Shown piece by piece: positions 22,292 to 32,141 of a stretch of DNA of 64,000 nucleotides. Location: the NCBI GenBank assembly GCA_020744225.1, contig JAGMWG010000028.1, positions 62,001 through 126,000 of the forward strand, read 5' to 3'. Every line of letters begins with the position of its first letter. The stretch's first letter is position 1. The translations under genes were made by a program, and so were the position numbers. The notes below the pieces were generated by a model. That model saw only the letters and a list, made by a program, of their open reading frames with translations. It was not told the origin of the DNA and searched no databases. Source of the DNA: Paraphoma chrysanthemicola (lineage: Eukaryota > Ascomycota > Dothideomycetes > Pleosporales > Phaeosphaeriaceae).

Positions 22292-22889
22292 ACACACTCG
22301 TTACCCAATCCCTGTTACCCACTCTCTGTCACCTGGCTGAACGACAGTCGCTTGACCGATTGTATCAGCGTTGGTGACAACTTCGGACGTTGCAGCCACT
22401 CCCATCTGAACGCAGTCTCATCAAAGTTGTATGCGTCCTCGTGGAGAACGCCCCACGTCTGGCGCGTGTCATCCATAAGCTTAAACCACGCGCTAATCTT
22501 AACAGGATCCTCACACTTTGCCCTTTGTGAGTGGAATATTCTATTCCACTTTGTCTGGAGGAGTGGCTGGCCCTTGACAAAGCGCGTCACCTAGCAAAGC
22601 GTCTGCCATTATTTATGCGTCGATGACATGAGGAAGGAAGCCGCGACTATCAAGGTCAAGGATCCGCTGAGCGAGAGGCTGCGCTTCGACAGAGCTCAGC
22701 TTGCGGTTGATAGGCGTTGTCGCGTTCTTGGGGAGGACACCATGAAGGCGTGACTCTAGCGTCGATATGGGCACGTTGTAAAGCTTTGCAAGCTTTATGA
22801 GATCGAGAAGGTTTACGTTGAAATGATGCAATAGTAAGGCTTCTTAGGCCTTCTTTTGATAGCTTTAGAGGCTGGCGTCGTGGTGTCAT
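22292..22889 (-). pseudogene. Pogo transposase, N-terminal piece (helix-turn-helix and start of DDE domain)
   Basis: In several frames the minus strand reads KLYNVPISTLESRLHG (HTH_psq-like DNA-binding helix), RILDLDSRGFLP, SQRAKCEDPVKISAWF and NFDETAF, the block holding the first DDE aspartate, then VVQPGDREWVT. This is the standard order of Fot/pogo transposases. The sequence stops at REWVT, where the nested element inserted, and resumes at 20958. Frame changes and stops are present, so it is a relic. Confidence 0.85.
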
Positions 22890-22971
22890 CGTAGATGGGA
22901 TGACACGCGCCGCGCGCGTCTTGGTGGGGTGGTCAGGATCGTGATGTGGCCAGCTTGCTGATTAAATACGT

Positions 22972-23803
22972 TATAGCTTGCACAGTGTGCTCGAGAGACT
23001 AAGCTAGTAAAGTGCCAGTTCGAACGTACTTGCGAATTGCATTGTCAAAGGACAACATGGACAGTTCACAATCGAAGCCCTTCCACCATCAAGCTGCTTC
23101 TCATCGTATATACGAACATAACTTGGAAGGAGAAGAGTCAAATAAAGTTGTGCCATCACAATCGTGCCTAGCATACTCCGCTAAGTACCACTAGGCCGAA
23201 ATGCAGCTGCAAGGTGTAGTCTGCAGCTGCGAACACCCCTACTATGCAAACTTTGGGTGCATGGAATGCACGGAACTGGTCTTCAACAACGCTGCACCTC
23301 CTAGTGAAGCTGAGATCGAGTGCACGGGAACCAAGTGAAGGCCTTTTACTTTTGGAACGCGACGGATGGGAGGTAGAGTTGGCTTTTATGAGCATATAAC
23401 TGCGCAACGATGCTTATTGCGCCCTCTACCCGCTGGCAATCCAGGGACAGTATTTCACCACCGGACTTACTCGTGCCCTGTTTGCAAGAGCTCTATATAC
23501 TAACAAGCGGCCAGCGAGATTTACCATGGCAATGACCTCGCCAATTTGCGGCTGACAAACCGAGCAAGCTTCTCCAATGAAGAGAAGGCAAGCATGGCAA
23601 TCTCTTCGACCTTCATTACGTGCTTCCCGCGGTACTGTACTCCACCGTGACAATGGGAATATTTTGATGACATCTCGATTCAAGTCTGAGCCAGAGGAGG
23701 GGTAGTGTTCCCATAGCTTCTTTCTCTTCTCCTCGTTGTGATCACGTGGCTTAGATCACATGATATTCTATTGTAGCAGGCACTGCCTGGTAGGCAAGTA
23801 CAC
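22972..23803. other. Gap beyond the pogo element, nothing supported
   Basis: Short frames only (for example 23426-23683 minus, Cys-rich but unrecognised). A gttcgaac-like palindrome near 23012-23022 has no tRNA fold around it. Probably part of the same decayed transposon neighbourhood. Confidence 0.4.
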
Positions 23804-24391
23804 TTACCACTTAACTGAGAGCTCCTGTACACGATCACCACAACACGACAAAAGATAGCAATACAAGCGTTCATCGCCTTGAATGAGGACAGGAACCTCG
23901 CATAGAGCTCTCTGCTTGTCATATGGCCGCTTGAAACGCGTTGTAAGTCTGTACGCTTGACAAAGGTAGATATCAGCCATATTACGTACAGCTGCGTACG
24001 TAGGCGCAAACCCACGTTCATCGAGGTCGATAAGAATTACCTCCTCTTCTAGCTGAGTCAGCTTCTTTGAACGTTGCGTTGAGCCATTATACCTTGAGTT
24101 GAAAGAGGCGCGCAAAGTCGGTGGGGCGCGACGCTCGCTCGTGGAACACGTTATCTCGCTTTCGCTATTCTCGACCTTGAACGTCATCATCGTGCTCGTT
24201 GTCGTTGCCGGCTTTAGTCGAAACTTAACGCAGTTGTCGAACTTTGCAGCTGTCTCCTCCCTGCACATCTCACCGGTCGAGAGCCCCGCCCTGATAGACT
24301 TCCGACGTTCTCTTCTGCATTTCCGGCTCGTCCCTCGAGTTGTGTAAATGTGCCGACAAAGTAGGCTCCATGCAATAGTATACCTCGTCAT
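23804..24391 (-). pseudogene. Second Fot/pogo transposase fragment
   Basis: A 195-residue minus-strand frame contains, from about residue 100, SKKLTQLEEEVI, IDLDERGFAPTYAAVRNMAD and then, after an apparent deletion of some 25 residues, RLTTRFKRPYDKQRALCE. These blocks correspond to the HTH linker and the region before the DDE domain in Fot/pogo transposases. Sequence after RALCE diverges. It differs clearly from the 20-22.9 kb copy, so it represents another element. No TIRs were found. Confidence 0.7.
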
Positions 24392-26583
24392 CGACTGATT
24401 CCACCTCTCGCTAATGAAGCCACAGGTAGAATGAAATCATCTCGATCACGATAGGATATGATATGTTTCGAGCTGCGATGGGATGCGATCAGGGTACGCA
24501 TGACGGAACTGGCGCATGCAGTTAAGGACGATGGCGCCATCGCGGGCAGCTTGGAGCCTGGAGCCGATCTGGTTGTCGGCCGGCTTTCTGTTGAGCAGCA
24601 AGGGACGGGAATTGCGTTTTGCTGTGAGGCACATACCTGTGAAGGAGGTCAGCAAGAGCATTTGTGAACAAGGTGAAGGGCAACATATCACTCGCAATGC
24701 CAACTTCCTCACGAGTGAAGAGCATTATTATTGGTGCATCATGTGGCGAGAATGTATTCGATGCAGCTGTTGGGCTGTGCTCACGAAAGAGTACTCCACA
24801 TTTCAGGGACCGTAGATCGTGGCAGCGGCGAAAGATGATCCTAATCCAGAGTAACTTGATCCTGGATGTCAAGCCTGGTATACAGCCAGCATGGCCCTCG
24901 CCATAGCGAGGAGACGCTCTTCAATTATCTCGCGGCATATACTTTCATTTGCCTCCTCAAAAGTTGTCCCAAGTGTCTTCCTGAAAGTGCGCAAGCGCAT
25001 CTGGAAATGGTGTGCCCTGGTCGAAGGGATCCAGCCACTTCGTATGCGTCCTTAAAATTCCATTCACGCGGGTGATGGGTTTCTCGTGAAGGAATCGGGG
25101 CTGGCTTTCTCAGCAAGCGAGGGGATGGGTTCGAGGGCGCGCGGAGTCTCCTTCGTGAGAGGTAGGCGGCAAGGGCTGTAGTCGCCAGAAACAGCCAGTC
25201 TGCGGAGACTCGTTCTGTAGACGCCGCGAAGTCCATTGCTGTGATCGCTTTAGTGGTGTAGGCGGTTTAATGAGGAGCGCACGCGGCTTTCGGGGAGCAG
25301 AAGGCGGTAGTGCGGGGGAAGCACGAGAGCAACGTCCGACACAGTGTTGGCAGCAAGGAGTAGGCGAGGGTGCACTTCGTGGAGAGTGGCGAGGCTTCGC
25401 GAGTTGCGGGAGACTGGGCCTTTTAGCGATTCAAAGTATGTCTGCCCCAAGGCGAAGAGAAGAGCGAAAACTCCGACCAGGCAACACATGCAGAGTGTAA
25501 CCACGTGCCACGACGTCTGTAATCGCCAACATTACCACTTTTCTTGCTCTGCTGGTACAGCCGACTTAATGACACTAACTCCGAACTACCATTATGCGAC
25601 GGCAGCCGCGGCTGTCGCGTGCGCTGGAGGCATTGTGCCCAATGACAAGGCTACGTATGCGATGCTGCGCAGGGCACGACGCGGTGTTGTGCCGGCTCAT
25701 TCGATGAGAGGCTTAGATTAACCTTACCGCATAGACTGCCTCCGGAGCCATACCTTGCGGTGGAGTTAGTAAAGCGTCAGGGTCGAGCCCAAACTCACTA
25801 ATGCGGCCTCTCTGATCTCGCACGCGTGGTTGTGGTAATTGGTGTGTCCGCGCCGCGTCAAGACCTGCGGAGGATGCATCCCTCGAGAGAGGGGCGTAGA
25901 GCGCGAGCCTCCCAAACGTCGCACACCATGACGCGCTGGGTATCGTTCCTGTGGTGGTCGAGAAAATCGTATTGGTGGTACGCAGAGGCAGGATTGGAAA
26001 GGCCAAGGTGATCACAGGCACAGCCTTCTATCTCGAGAGTCTACACAGTATGGTAGAGGAACAAAGAGTCTTATTCCGTCGAAGATGCCAACGCACGAGC
26101 CGATTAAAGAGATCAACCTTAGTTCCCCGCGGCATACGCCTGCAGAACATGTCTTACGCTGGAGTCTTCATTGACGACTTATTCAAATCCCGCAGGAAAT
26201 CGAACGCAGAGTGCGGCATATACTGGGAAGTGAGGGTCCAGTACATGAGATGTGGATAAATTTCAAACTTGGGGAGGCGACCCATATGCAAAATATCAGG
26301 ACCTGGCGGATGACACATCAACGCGACGTGCGGGAACTGGTGTACTGTTCTGTTTTGGCTCGTTAAATGGGCGAAAGATGATTTATGGAAGAAGATACAG
26401 GACAAGTTGGATGCGATACCGGGCTGAATAACCATCATTCCGTGGCTGTCACGATTATCTTGCGCTGAGTTTTGTTCGTGCTGTACAATAACTTTATGTC
26501 TCGGAGGCCGATGTGTATTGGTCTTGATCGAATAGATCCAGAAGGAAATCTGCAGAGGTATAATGATCACCACCAACATCGCG
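24392..26583. other. Degenerate region with possible dead gene at 24470-25240 (minus)
   Basis: On the minus strand an N-terminal hydrophobic segment (WLFLATTALAAYL, near 25200) is followed across frame changes by LDPFDQGTPFPDALAHFQ, then TTFEEANESICREIIEERLL, then a 24522-24872 frame. This reads like one decayed membrane-anchored protein, family unknown. The plus strand at about 25560-26010 has protein-like pieces (TPNYHYATAAAAVACAGG; IVLVVRRGRIGKAKVI) that recur in altered form at 42.15-42.7 kb, so it is probably a dead member of a dispersed family. Confidence 0.4.
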
Positions 26584-27752
26584 TTAAATCGAGCTACCGT
26601 AAATAGATGCTGCAGCAGCCGCCGTGCCATGTTCCTTACGCATATGAACCCTCAAAGCATCCGACCTTGCAAACAATTTCTGACACCCTTTACTTTGACA
26701 AGGGTGTTTTGATTTCGCTCTACCTGATGCCGCACATTTTATAGTCTTGTAGTGTCTGTTGAGATTCCCTGCTGCATGAGCACCAGTAATTTTCACGCCA
26801 CACATATATGGACAGTCAACATCATTTTTAGTTGCCGAAGGATGGTTCATATTGGCATGATGCAACTCTGGTAGTTCCAACGATGGTGCTGTGACGACTT
26901 GGGTTGTTTGAGAGTGGTAGCTGCTGGATGGAGAAGTGGTCATGGACGGCAGAGTAGACCTTCTGAGATGCTCATCCTGCAATGGTAATGAACATATACA
27001 TGATGTTGCATTTCTCCTGGAATTGTTCGTCAGTGTCCTCGCTGTACTATGATGACTGCACCTTACGTTTTTGTCCGACGTGAGTCTGTCGGATTTGAGA
27101 CAAGAAGACTTTCTCGAGTTGGCACCGTTCGAATCAAGTTCAGTGACTTGTCCGTAATGGTCGGGGTGCTATCGCGCACTCTTGAGTTATGACCGTTGCT
27201 CGGGAGAGATGCAGACGTATTGGATATCGAGCTAGATGATGGATACACGGTTCTATGGGTATGCACAGCAGGAATCGTAGTGCCATCAATTATGTTGTCG
27301 TTCGCCATAGTGGACGAGTACGATTGATTGGCATGCACAACAGCTGCAGTTGGTACAAGGTCATCTTTAATCAGTTAGGTAAGACTATCTCCCTAAGTTT
27401 TGATGTTCTTACCATGAAGGACTTGCTCTTCAGTTGGGGCCAGTTTTGCATACAATTCTTTCCATGCCTGATCATTGACTTCCCGGACTCTTTTCCGTAG
27501 TCTCGAGTTACCGCATCGCACACCATGGGACTCTTTATACTCGACTCTATCGACAATGTCCGAATTGCAAGTGTTGCAGAGCTTGACGAAGCGCTTGTGA
27601 CGCCTTTTGAGATGAAAGCGAACGTTTGACATGTGCATTGCATTTAGGCCGTGGCAGCTATGACTCTGACCCAGTTGTTTCTCCAATTCAAATATGGGAC
27701 ATAGAAAGCGCCCGGTATCATCTCTTGGTTTAACATTAGAGACGTTCGGCAT
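26584..27752 (-). CDS. C2H2-type zinc-finger protein (3 exons, about 356 aa)
   Basis: Three exons join in frame: start 27752 to 27413, 27364-27067, 27016-26584. The introns are 48 and 50 nt with GT/AG ends and CTAAC/CTGAC branch sites. Exon 1 holds a Cys/His cluster (LCPIFELEKQLGQSHSC, then HLKRRH, then CNTCNSD and HGVRC) resembling the degenerate double finger of a fungal family with a C-x-H layout. Exon 3 ends in a classical finger, CQSKGCQKLFARSDALRVHM plus RKEH, preceded by a CPYMCG...HYKTIKC half-finger. A Ser/Thr-rich linker lies between. It is probably a nuclear DNA-binding protein. The first codon of the longer open frame is GTG, so ATG 27752 is chosen; a possible acceptor (atgtag) just upstream means an additional 5' exon is conceivable. 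Confidence 0.75.
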
Positions 27753-27776
27753 CGTGTCGGTGATAGCTGGTGTCAC

Positions 27777-28984
27777 CGTGGGCGCCTACATGAGGGGCAA
27801 GTCGAATTAAGACTGTGCAAAATCTTGGTTTATTTTCCATGGTTATGCTGTTGCGATGGTTGGGCTCATGTGCTTGTCGACTTGTCGACATGTCGAGTTG
27901 TAGAGTTGCCCTGTTTGCCTCGGAAGAAGCTCGATCGTGACTGGCTGTGGCGCTTCTTAGTTATTATAGTTTTCGAAATACCAACTGTCACCTTGATCAA
28001 GGCAAGATCTGCGCGTTACTTACGACATGAGCTGAAAACCGATAGAAAATCTACAGTAGAATAAAAAAGCTACAAGAAATAGATCTTCTTAGTAAACTAT
28101 ATACAAATATACAATAAAGGTACGCGTAGATAAGTGCGTAGACAGGTGCGAAGAGCAACAGTTTTGATGAGGACGCTAAATCTTAGAGGCTTAGCAGATA
28201 TACGCAGTGCAGTATGAGCTCTACGCGTCGTCTCATCGATCTATGCTGGATTTGGGTGGCAGTTGGTATTTCGAAAAACACCCATACAACGAACGCAGCA
28301 GAGCCACGCCAACACACAATTTCGCTGACGGAAAGCAGCGCAGCAGTACGCCAAGTCTTGGGCACCTGACACTCGAAGAACCCCGGCTCGGAAATTTGCT
28401 TATACTCTTCGCTGCAATAAGAGGACTACGACACAATTTTATTAGGCCTTAGATGTTACGCTCAGGATTAGCTCAAAAAGCGCCTTGGTACGATGCATGA
28501 AGCGTGTAGATCATGATACATTTGTCTATCGCGAAACCTCGTGTCTTGTTTGTCGACGCGTAAGTCCCGCCGCCCAACGTCTCCAAAATCTACAATTGCA
28601 TGACTGCGTGCAGTCCACGTCCGGCCAAATTCTAACGTCCTTGTGACCCGCAGTGCAGATGAGCCCTGCTTCATTGACGATGCTCCGTTGCTGGCAATCT
28701 TACTTTCGCTGTATCTATATCCGACTCTGGCACAGCCGACTTCTCCTTACAGTCATTTGTCTAATTGCTCATAGTAGCTTCTCAAGTCCATCGCGAATTT
28801 GCCGACAAAGAATACAACATATACTTATTATGGGGGTGTCTCATCCACATTGGGTGTAGTCTGTGGCGCAGCTAATGCTTACCGCCTTCGTTAGACCCCG
28901 CCTGCTACCCCCCAATCCTCACAACCGACAACCCGTAAAAGTAGCAAGATCGATACACGCAACTGTTCATATCCTAAAGGCACC
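27777..28984. repeat. Gap containing an inverted repeat pair
   Basis: About 27910-28030 and the complement of about 28205-28335 are similar: both read TTTCGAAATACCAACTG followed by diverged but alignable sequence, and as protein both give W..F......FEIPT.T.I..RS.R. The loop between is AT-rich. This could be a hairpin/MITE-like repeat or two inverted copies of a gene fragment. The remainder (28340-28984) shows nothing else. Confidence 0.55.
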
Positions 28985-29414
28985 ATGAAAGCTGCTCAAG
29001 AACCTAATCAATGTTCGGATCTACTGTTAGATGGATGGGTGAGCAAGAGCATCCCGGGTTGGAGCGATGAAGAAGTCTGGGACTTGGCTGAGCTTGTACT
29101 TGCTACTCGACCTTCAGGTTAGAGCCAACCCTCGATCGCATCATCTAAGCTGACTTTTCTATCCAGGGCTGCTACTGCCACGAGCGAATACGTCTTCGCA
29201 GCACAGTGCTTCGTACCGCGCAGACAACAAACACGACTTCAATCCGCTTGTACGAACTTTCAGAGATGAGATCGGAGACTATGATCAGGATGGGAACGGG
29301 CCTGAAAGCATCGATAATGTGTGGGAAAATTCAGCAGCTTCAATTAAGGCTGAGTTGAAACGCCGGGGTCTGTGGGAGGCTTTCAAGCTAACGCACACCC
29401 GCGCTCGTCTCTAG
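28985..29414 (+). CDS. Small two-exon gene of unknown function (126 aa)
   Basis: Exon 1 (28985-29117) opens with caccATGa and reads a Trp/acidic-rich segment (GWSDEEVWDLAELVLATRP). A 49-nt intron (29118-29166; GTTAGA donor, CTAAGCTGAC branch, CCAG acceptor) joins in frame to exon 2 (29167-29414), which reads HDFNPLVRTFRDEIGDYDQD and ends in a basic helix (KAELKRRGLWEAF) and TAG. Each exon is too short to stand out alone, but frame continuity and splice signals agree. No domain recognised; no signal peptide. Possibly a small nuclear or cytosolic protein. Confidence 0.55.
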
Positions 29415-31490
29415 GCATGCTCTACAGTTTTGGCATAATGAGGCAATATATCGGGGGCCGCATAGATGTGGAGAAATAGGTCACTCGCGCGGTGGACGAA
29501 ACTAAAGAGCTAGATGCTACGCAATAGAGATCAGAATACATATTCTAGTCTAGATGTCGCCATTGTAATCGTTGCTATCTCTCTCGAACAAAGTCAAAGC
29601 ACCGCAGTGTTGTGTCTGCACAGGTCTATCTAGATAGAGTATTAATAACCTTGGTCATGGCATCCCTGATGTGCTCATTGGAGCTGTTGGTGCCACGTTT
29701 CAACATTAAATGGAGCCTTTGAAGGTGATTGACCGACTCAGGCCTACTTCAAGGTTCTCTACACGGACGTGGGTTCGATGCTGGTGAGACTATGCTTCTA
29801 CACCACTGTCGTTATCGCGTATCAAAAGTAGACAGAAACGGAGGTGCTGGGCAACAAGCTGTTGTGCCAAGCTTGCGGACGCCCAATGCCATGTGAAGTT
29901 CGTCTTAATTCTAACGAGCGATGGCTATTTTCTATCGTCCCACGGAGCAATAAAGCTGAGACTCTTGTACAAAATCGGCAAGGTCTTGTGAGATTCGCAA
30001 AGACGATGCACTGAGGCAAGGCGACAGAAGCGTCAAAAGGGACAAGGGGCCAGAGGGCTAGTTGTGAGGCTGTTCGAATGTGTGGAGTGATGTTCCGGTG
30101 TGATTCTGGCTGCAGTTCTGGACGGTGTCATTCTGGTTCGGGAAGCTCTTTGAGTGTCTCAAGCCGCGGCCGGGCAGAAGAGCGCTTACACGCTTCGGAG
30201 ACCAACTTTTGTCTATCGTTTCCCAACGCCAGCTCCATGCACACAATTATTCCACTCGGACTCATGATACCCGCTCACCGAACACCGGTGCGATGTCTTG
30301 AATGGTCCGTAGCTCCCACAGCAGCTCGTCCATTGGCCTTTCGTCCAACGTGTCGAACTGGTGCTGCTTCACCCTGCCCGCCTCCGCTAGCCATTCTTTG
30401 AGTTTCACTGGTACTACAGGTCCGTCGGCCACATCCTCCAGCTTTTCCAATAGTGCAAGCCCGTTTTCACTGAGCTGCTCTCGTTTCGAAGCGGTTTGTG
30501 TTCCCCAAGTGTGTATATGTCACCCCATTCCCAATATTCCATAAACGCGATTGTGTGCGCGATTGTGTGAACAAACGAGCACGAAGGTCGTCGTAGTCTT
30601 CGAGCTCGCTGGCGAGAGCCTCTCTGTACAAGAGATTAGGAATGGTCCTGGCGAGGCGTCTCATCGTTGAACGAATACGCGTCGTCGAAAAATTGGCGCT
30701 GACCTTTCGACGGCGTGAGCGTGCGCATGCGATTCTTGTCAGAACCATTTATCGGGCGCGACACATTGCTCCTGAGGGAAGGCATGAACAAGTTCTGGTC
30801 GTTCGCTGCTATCTCGCCCAGCACAACACGTCGTGTCTTCTATCGTGGGAGCGGACGTTCTCAATTTTCGAGCTGCCATCGCTTGCATGTACGCATGGGA
30901 GATATATATGGAGTGAGAGCGGGTGCGAGATCCGAGTTCGCGTGGGATGCATTGAAGGAGGGGGGATGTAGCGCGCCGACGAGATCGCGTCTGGCTCCCC
31001 ACAGGCCCGGACGCGCCAAGCATCAACACCACTTTACCATCTCTTACCATATCCCCATCTCCAGCGGCCATGAAGTCGCAGACGAGGAGCATCCGCGACT
31101 TCCTCTCGCCCGTCTCCCAGGGCTGGCGCGGAGGCCCGCAAGGTACCCCACAGCTGCAAGGTACCCGCATCCTCAGCCCCTCCATGGGTAGTGCCCGCAT
31201 TGGCTGTTATCGCATTCCGCAACCACCAAATTACAACAGCCGCTTTCGGAGGAAAGAAGGGTGGCTTCCGCAATCGGCCAATATCTTATGGCACTTCTTC
31301 CTTGACCGTTAAGTTGGCCCTTTGTGACGATTTGAATACAGAGTAATGTACACACCCGTTCAAAAAGGCCTGCTAAGTTGCGACCGCCTATCGATTAGTA
31401 CCCCGGAGTCTTGAGTGTCACTCAGCTTTCGGTGACTCCTTCGTTGATCATGTCTACTGACCAACAATACATGCGCTCCAACTGCGGAAA
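29415..31490. other. Gap with a probable dead gene at 30262-30824 (minus)
   Basis: On the minus strand, pieces in different frames read FFDDAYSFNDETP, LLYREALASELEDYDDLRARLF, then QLSENGLALLEKLEDVADG and WLAEAGRVKQHQFDTLDERP. They look like one protein broken by indels; family not recognised. Its 30505-30600 part resembles 11757-11850. A short plus-strand frame at 31070-31312 (MKSQTRSIRDFLSPVSQGW) could be a 5' exon but has no partner. Confidence 0.4.
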
Positions 31491-32141
31491 TTGCAACGCT
31501 CGCACATCGGAGGCATATCTTCAGCCTATACGATGTTTATCGTCGGCTTCGAGGGATACCAAGATGTTACGAAGAACGCGATAAGACTGGCCAGAGGCCG
31601 ACTTAACATCATTATTGTCCTTCTGGAGCCCATTGCCGACGAATGTTCTTTTGATGATATGATACGGCATTGTGAAACTCTTGGAGAAATTGATGCACAG
31701 ATCAAAGAGGCTTCCGGCGGTCGATATTCTCGGACACTGATCGCTCGGGTTTTCGAGCTACCCGAAGACTTCACCAGGATCATCATGCGTTGTTTGGAGA
31801 AAAGTGCAAGTAGATATGTTCCTGAGGGTCGACCAAGACGTCGCAAGCTATCGCTGAGGAGTATTCCCACAAGTGAAGAGGTCTTAAACATGTCCGTGGT
31901 GTCGGCCCGAGTACTGTTTAAGCTTCCGAAGTGGTTCTTCGGCTGTATCTCGAGGCTAAAGCGACGATGCAACTCCTTCTCGCATTCAAGGAGATTCAAT
32001 ATATTCTTGATGTGCTCGTCAAGCTGCGTTGCAAATCAGAATGAGTCTTGCGGACCGGTAGATGTTTTCTTATTCAAATCAGAGACAATGCGCTTATCTA
32101 TAAGATCTTATCTAGACTGTGCTTGCTGTGCGGCGATTTAG
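31491..32141 (+). CDS. Doubtful open frame, 216 aa, unknown
   Basis: A 216-codon frame with charged helices in the first 130 residues (for example HCETLGEIDAQIKEASGG). The frame does not start with ATG at its left end, and a different frame becomes more protein-like after about 31930 (YLEAKATMQLLLAFKEIQYI). Either an intron or an indel separates them, or the frame is fortuitous. No family recognised. Confidence 0.25.
   Translation: MQRSHIGGISSAYTMFIVGFEGYQDVTKNAIRLARGRLNIIIVLLEPIADECSFDDMIRHCETLGEIDAQIKEASGGRYSRTLIARVFELPEDFTRIIMRCLEKSASRYVPEGRPRRRKLSLRSIPTSEEVLNMSVVSARVLFKLPKWFFGCISRLKRRCNSFSHSRRFNIFLMCSSSCVANQNESCGPVDVFLFKSETMRLSIRSYLDCACCAAI

Larger units (their letters stand above)
19953..22971 (-). 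mobile_element. Dead Fot/pogo-type DNA transposon, split by a nested insertion
   Basis: Imperfect terminal inverted repeats bound the element: left 19953-19983 (acgtattgtaccagcaagct, then ggccac), right 22943-22971 (its complement with a few changes). Both ends are flanked by TA, the target site of Tc1/mariner-pogo elements. Transposase homology fills the interior on the minus strand in the right order. Removing the nested 20961-22289 element and one TA leaves about 1.69 kb, a normal size for Fot/pogo elements. The transposase is broken by stops and frameshifts, so the element cannot move itself. Confidence 0.85.

Noticed and set aside
23005..23030. tRNA B-box-like gttcgaac
   Set aside because: No A box, no acceptor or anticodon stem can be drawn around it; it lies beside transposon relics.
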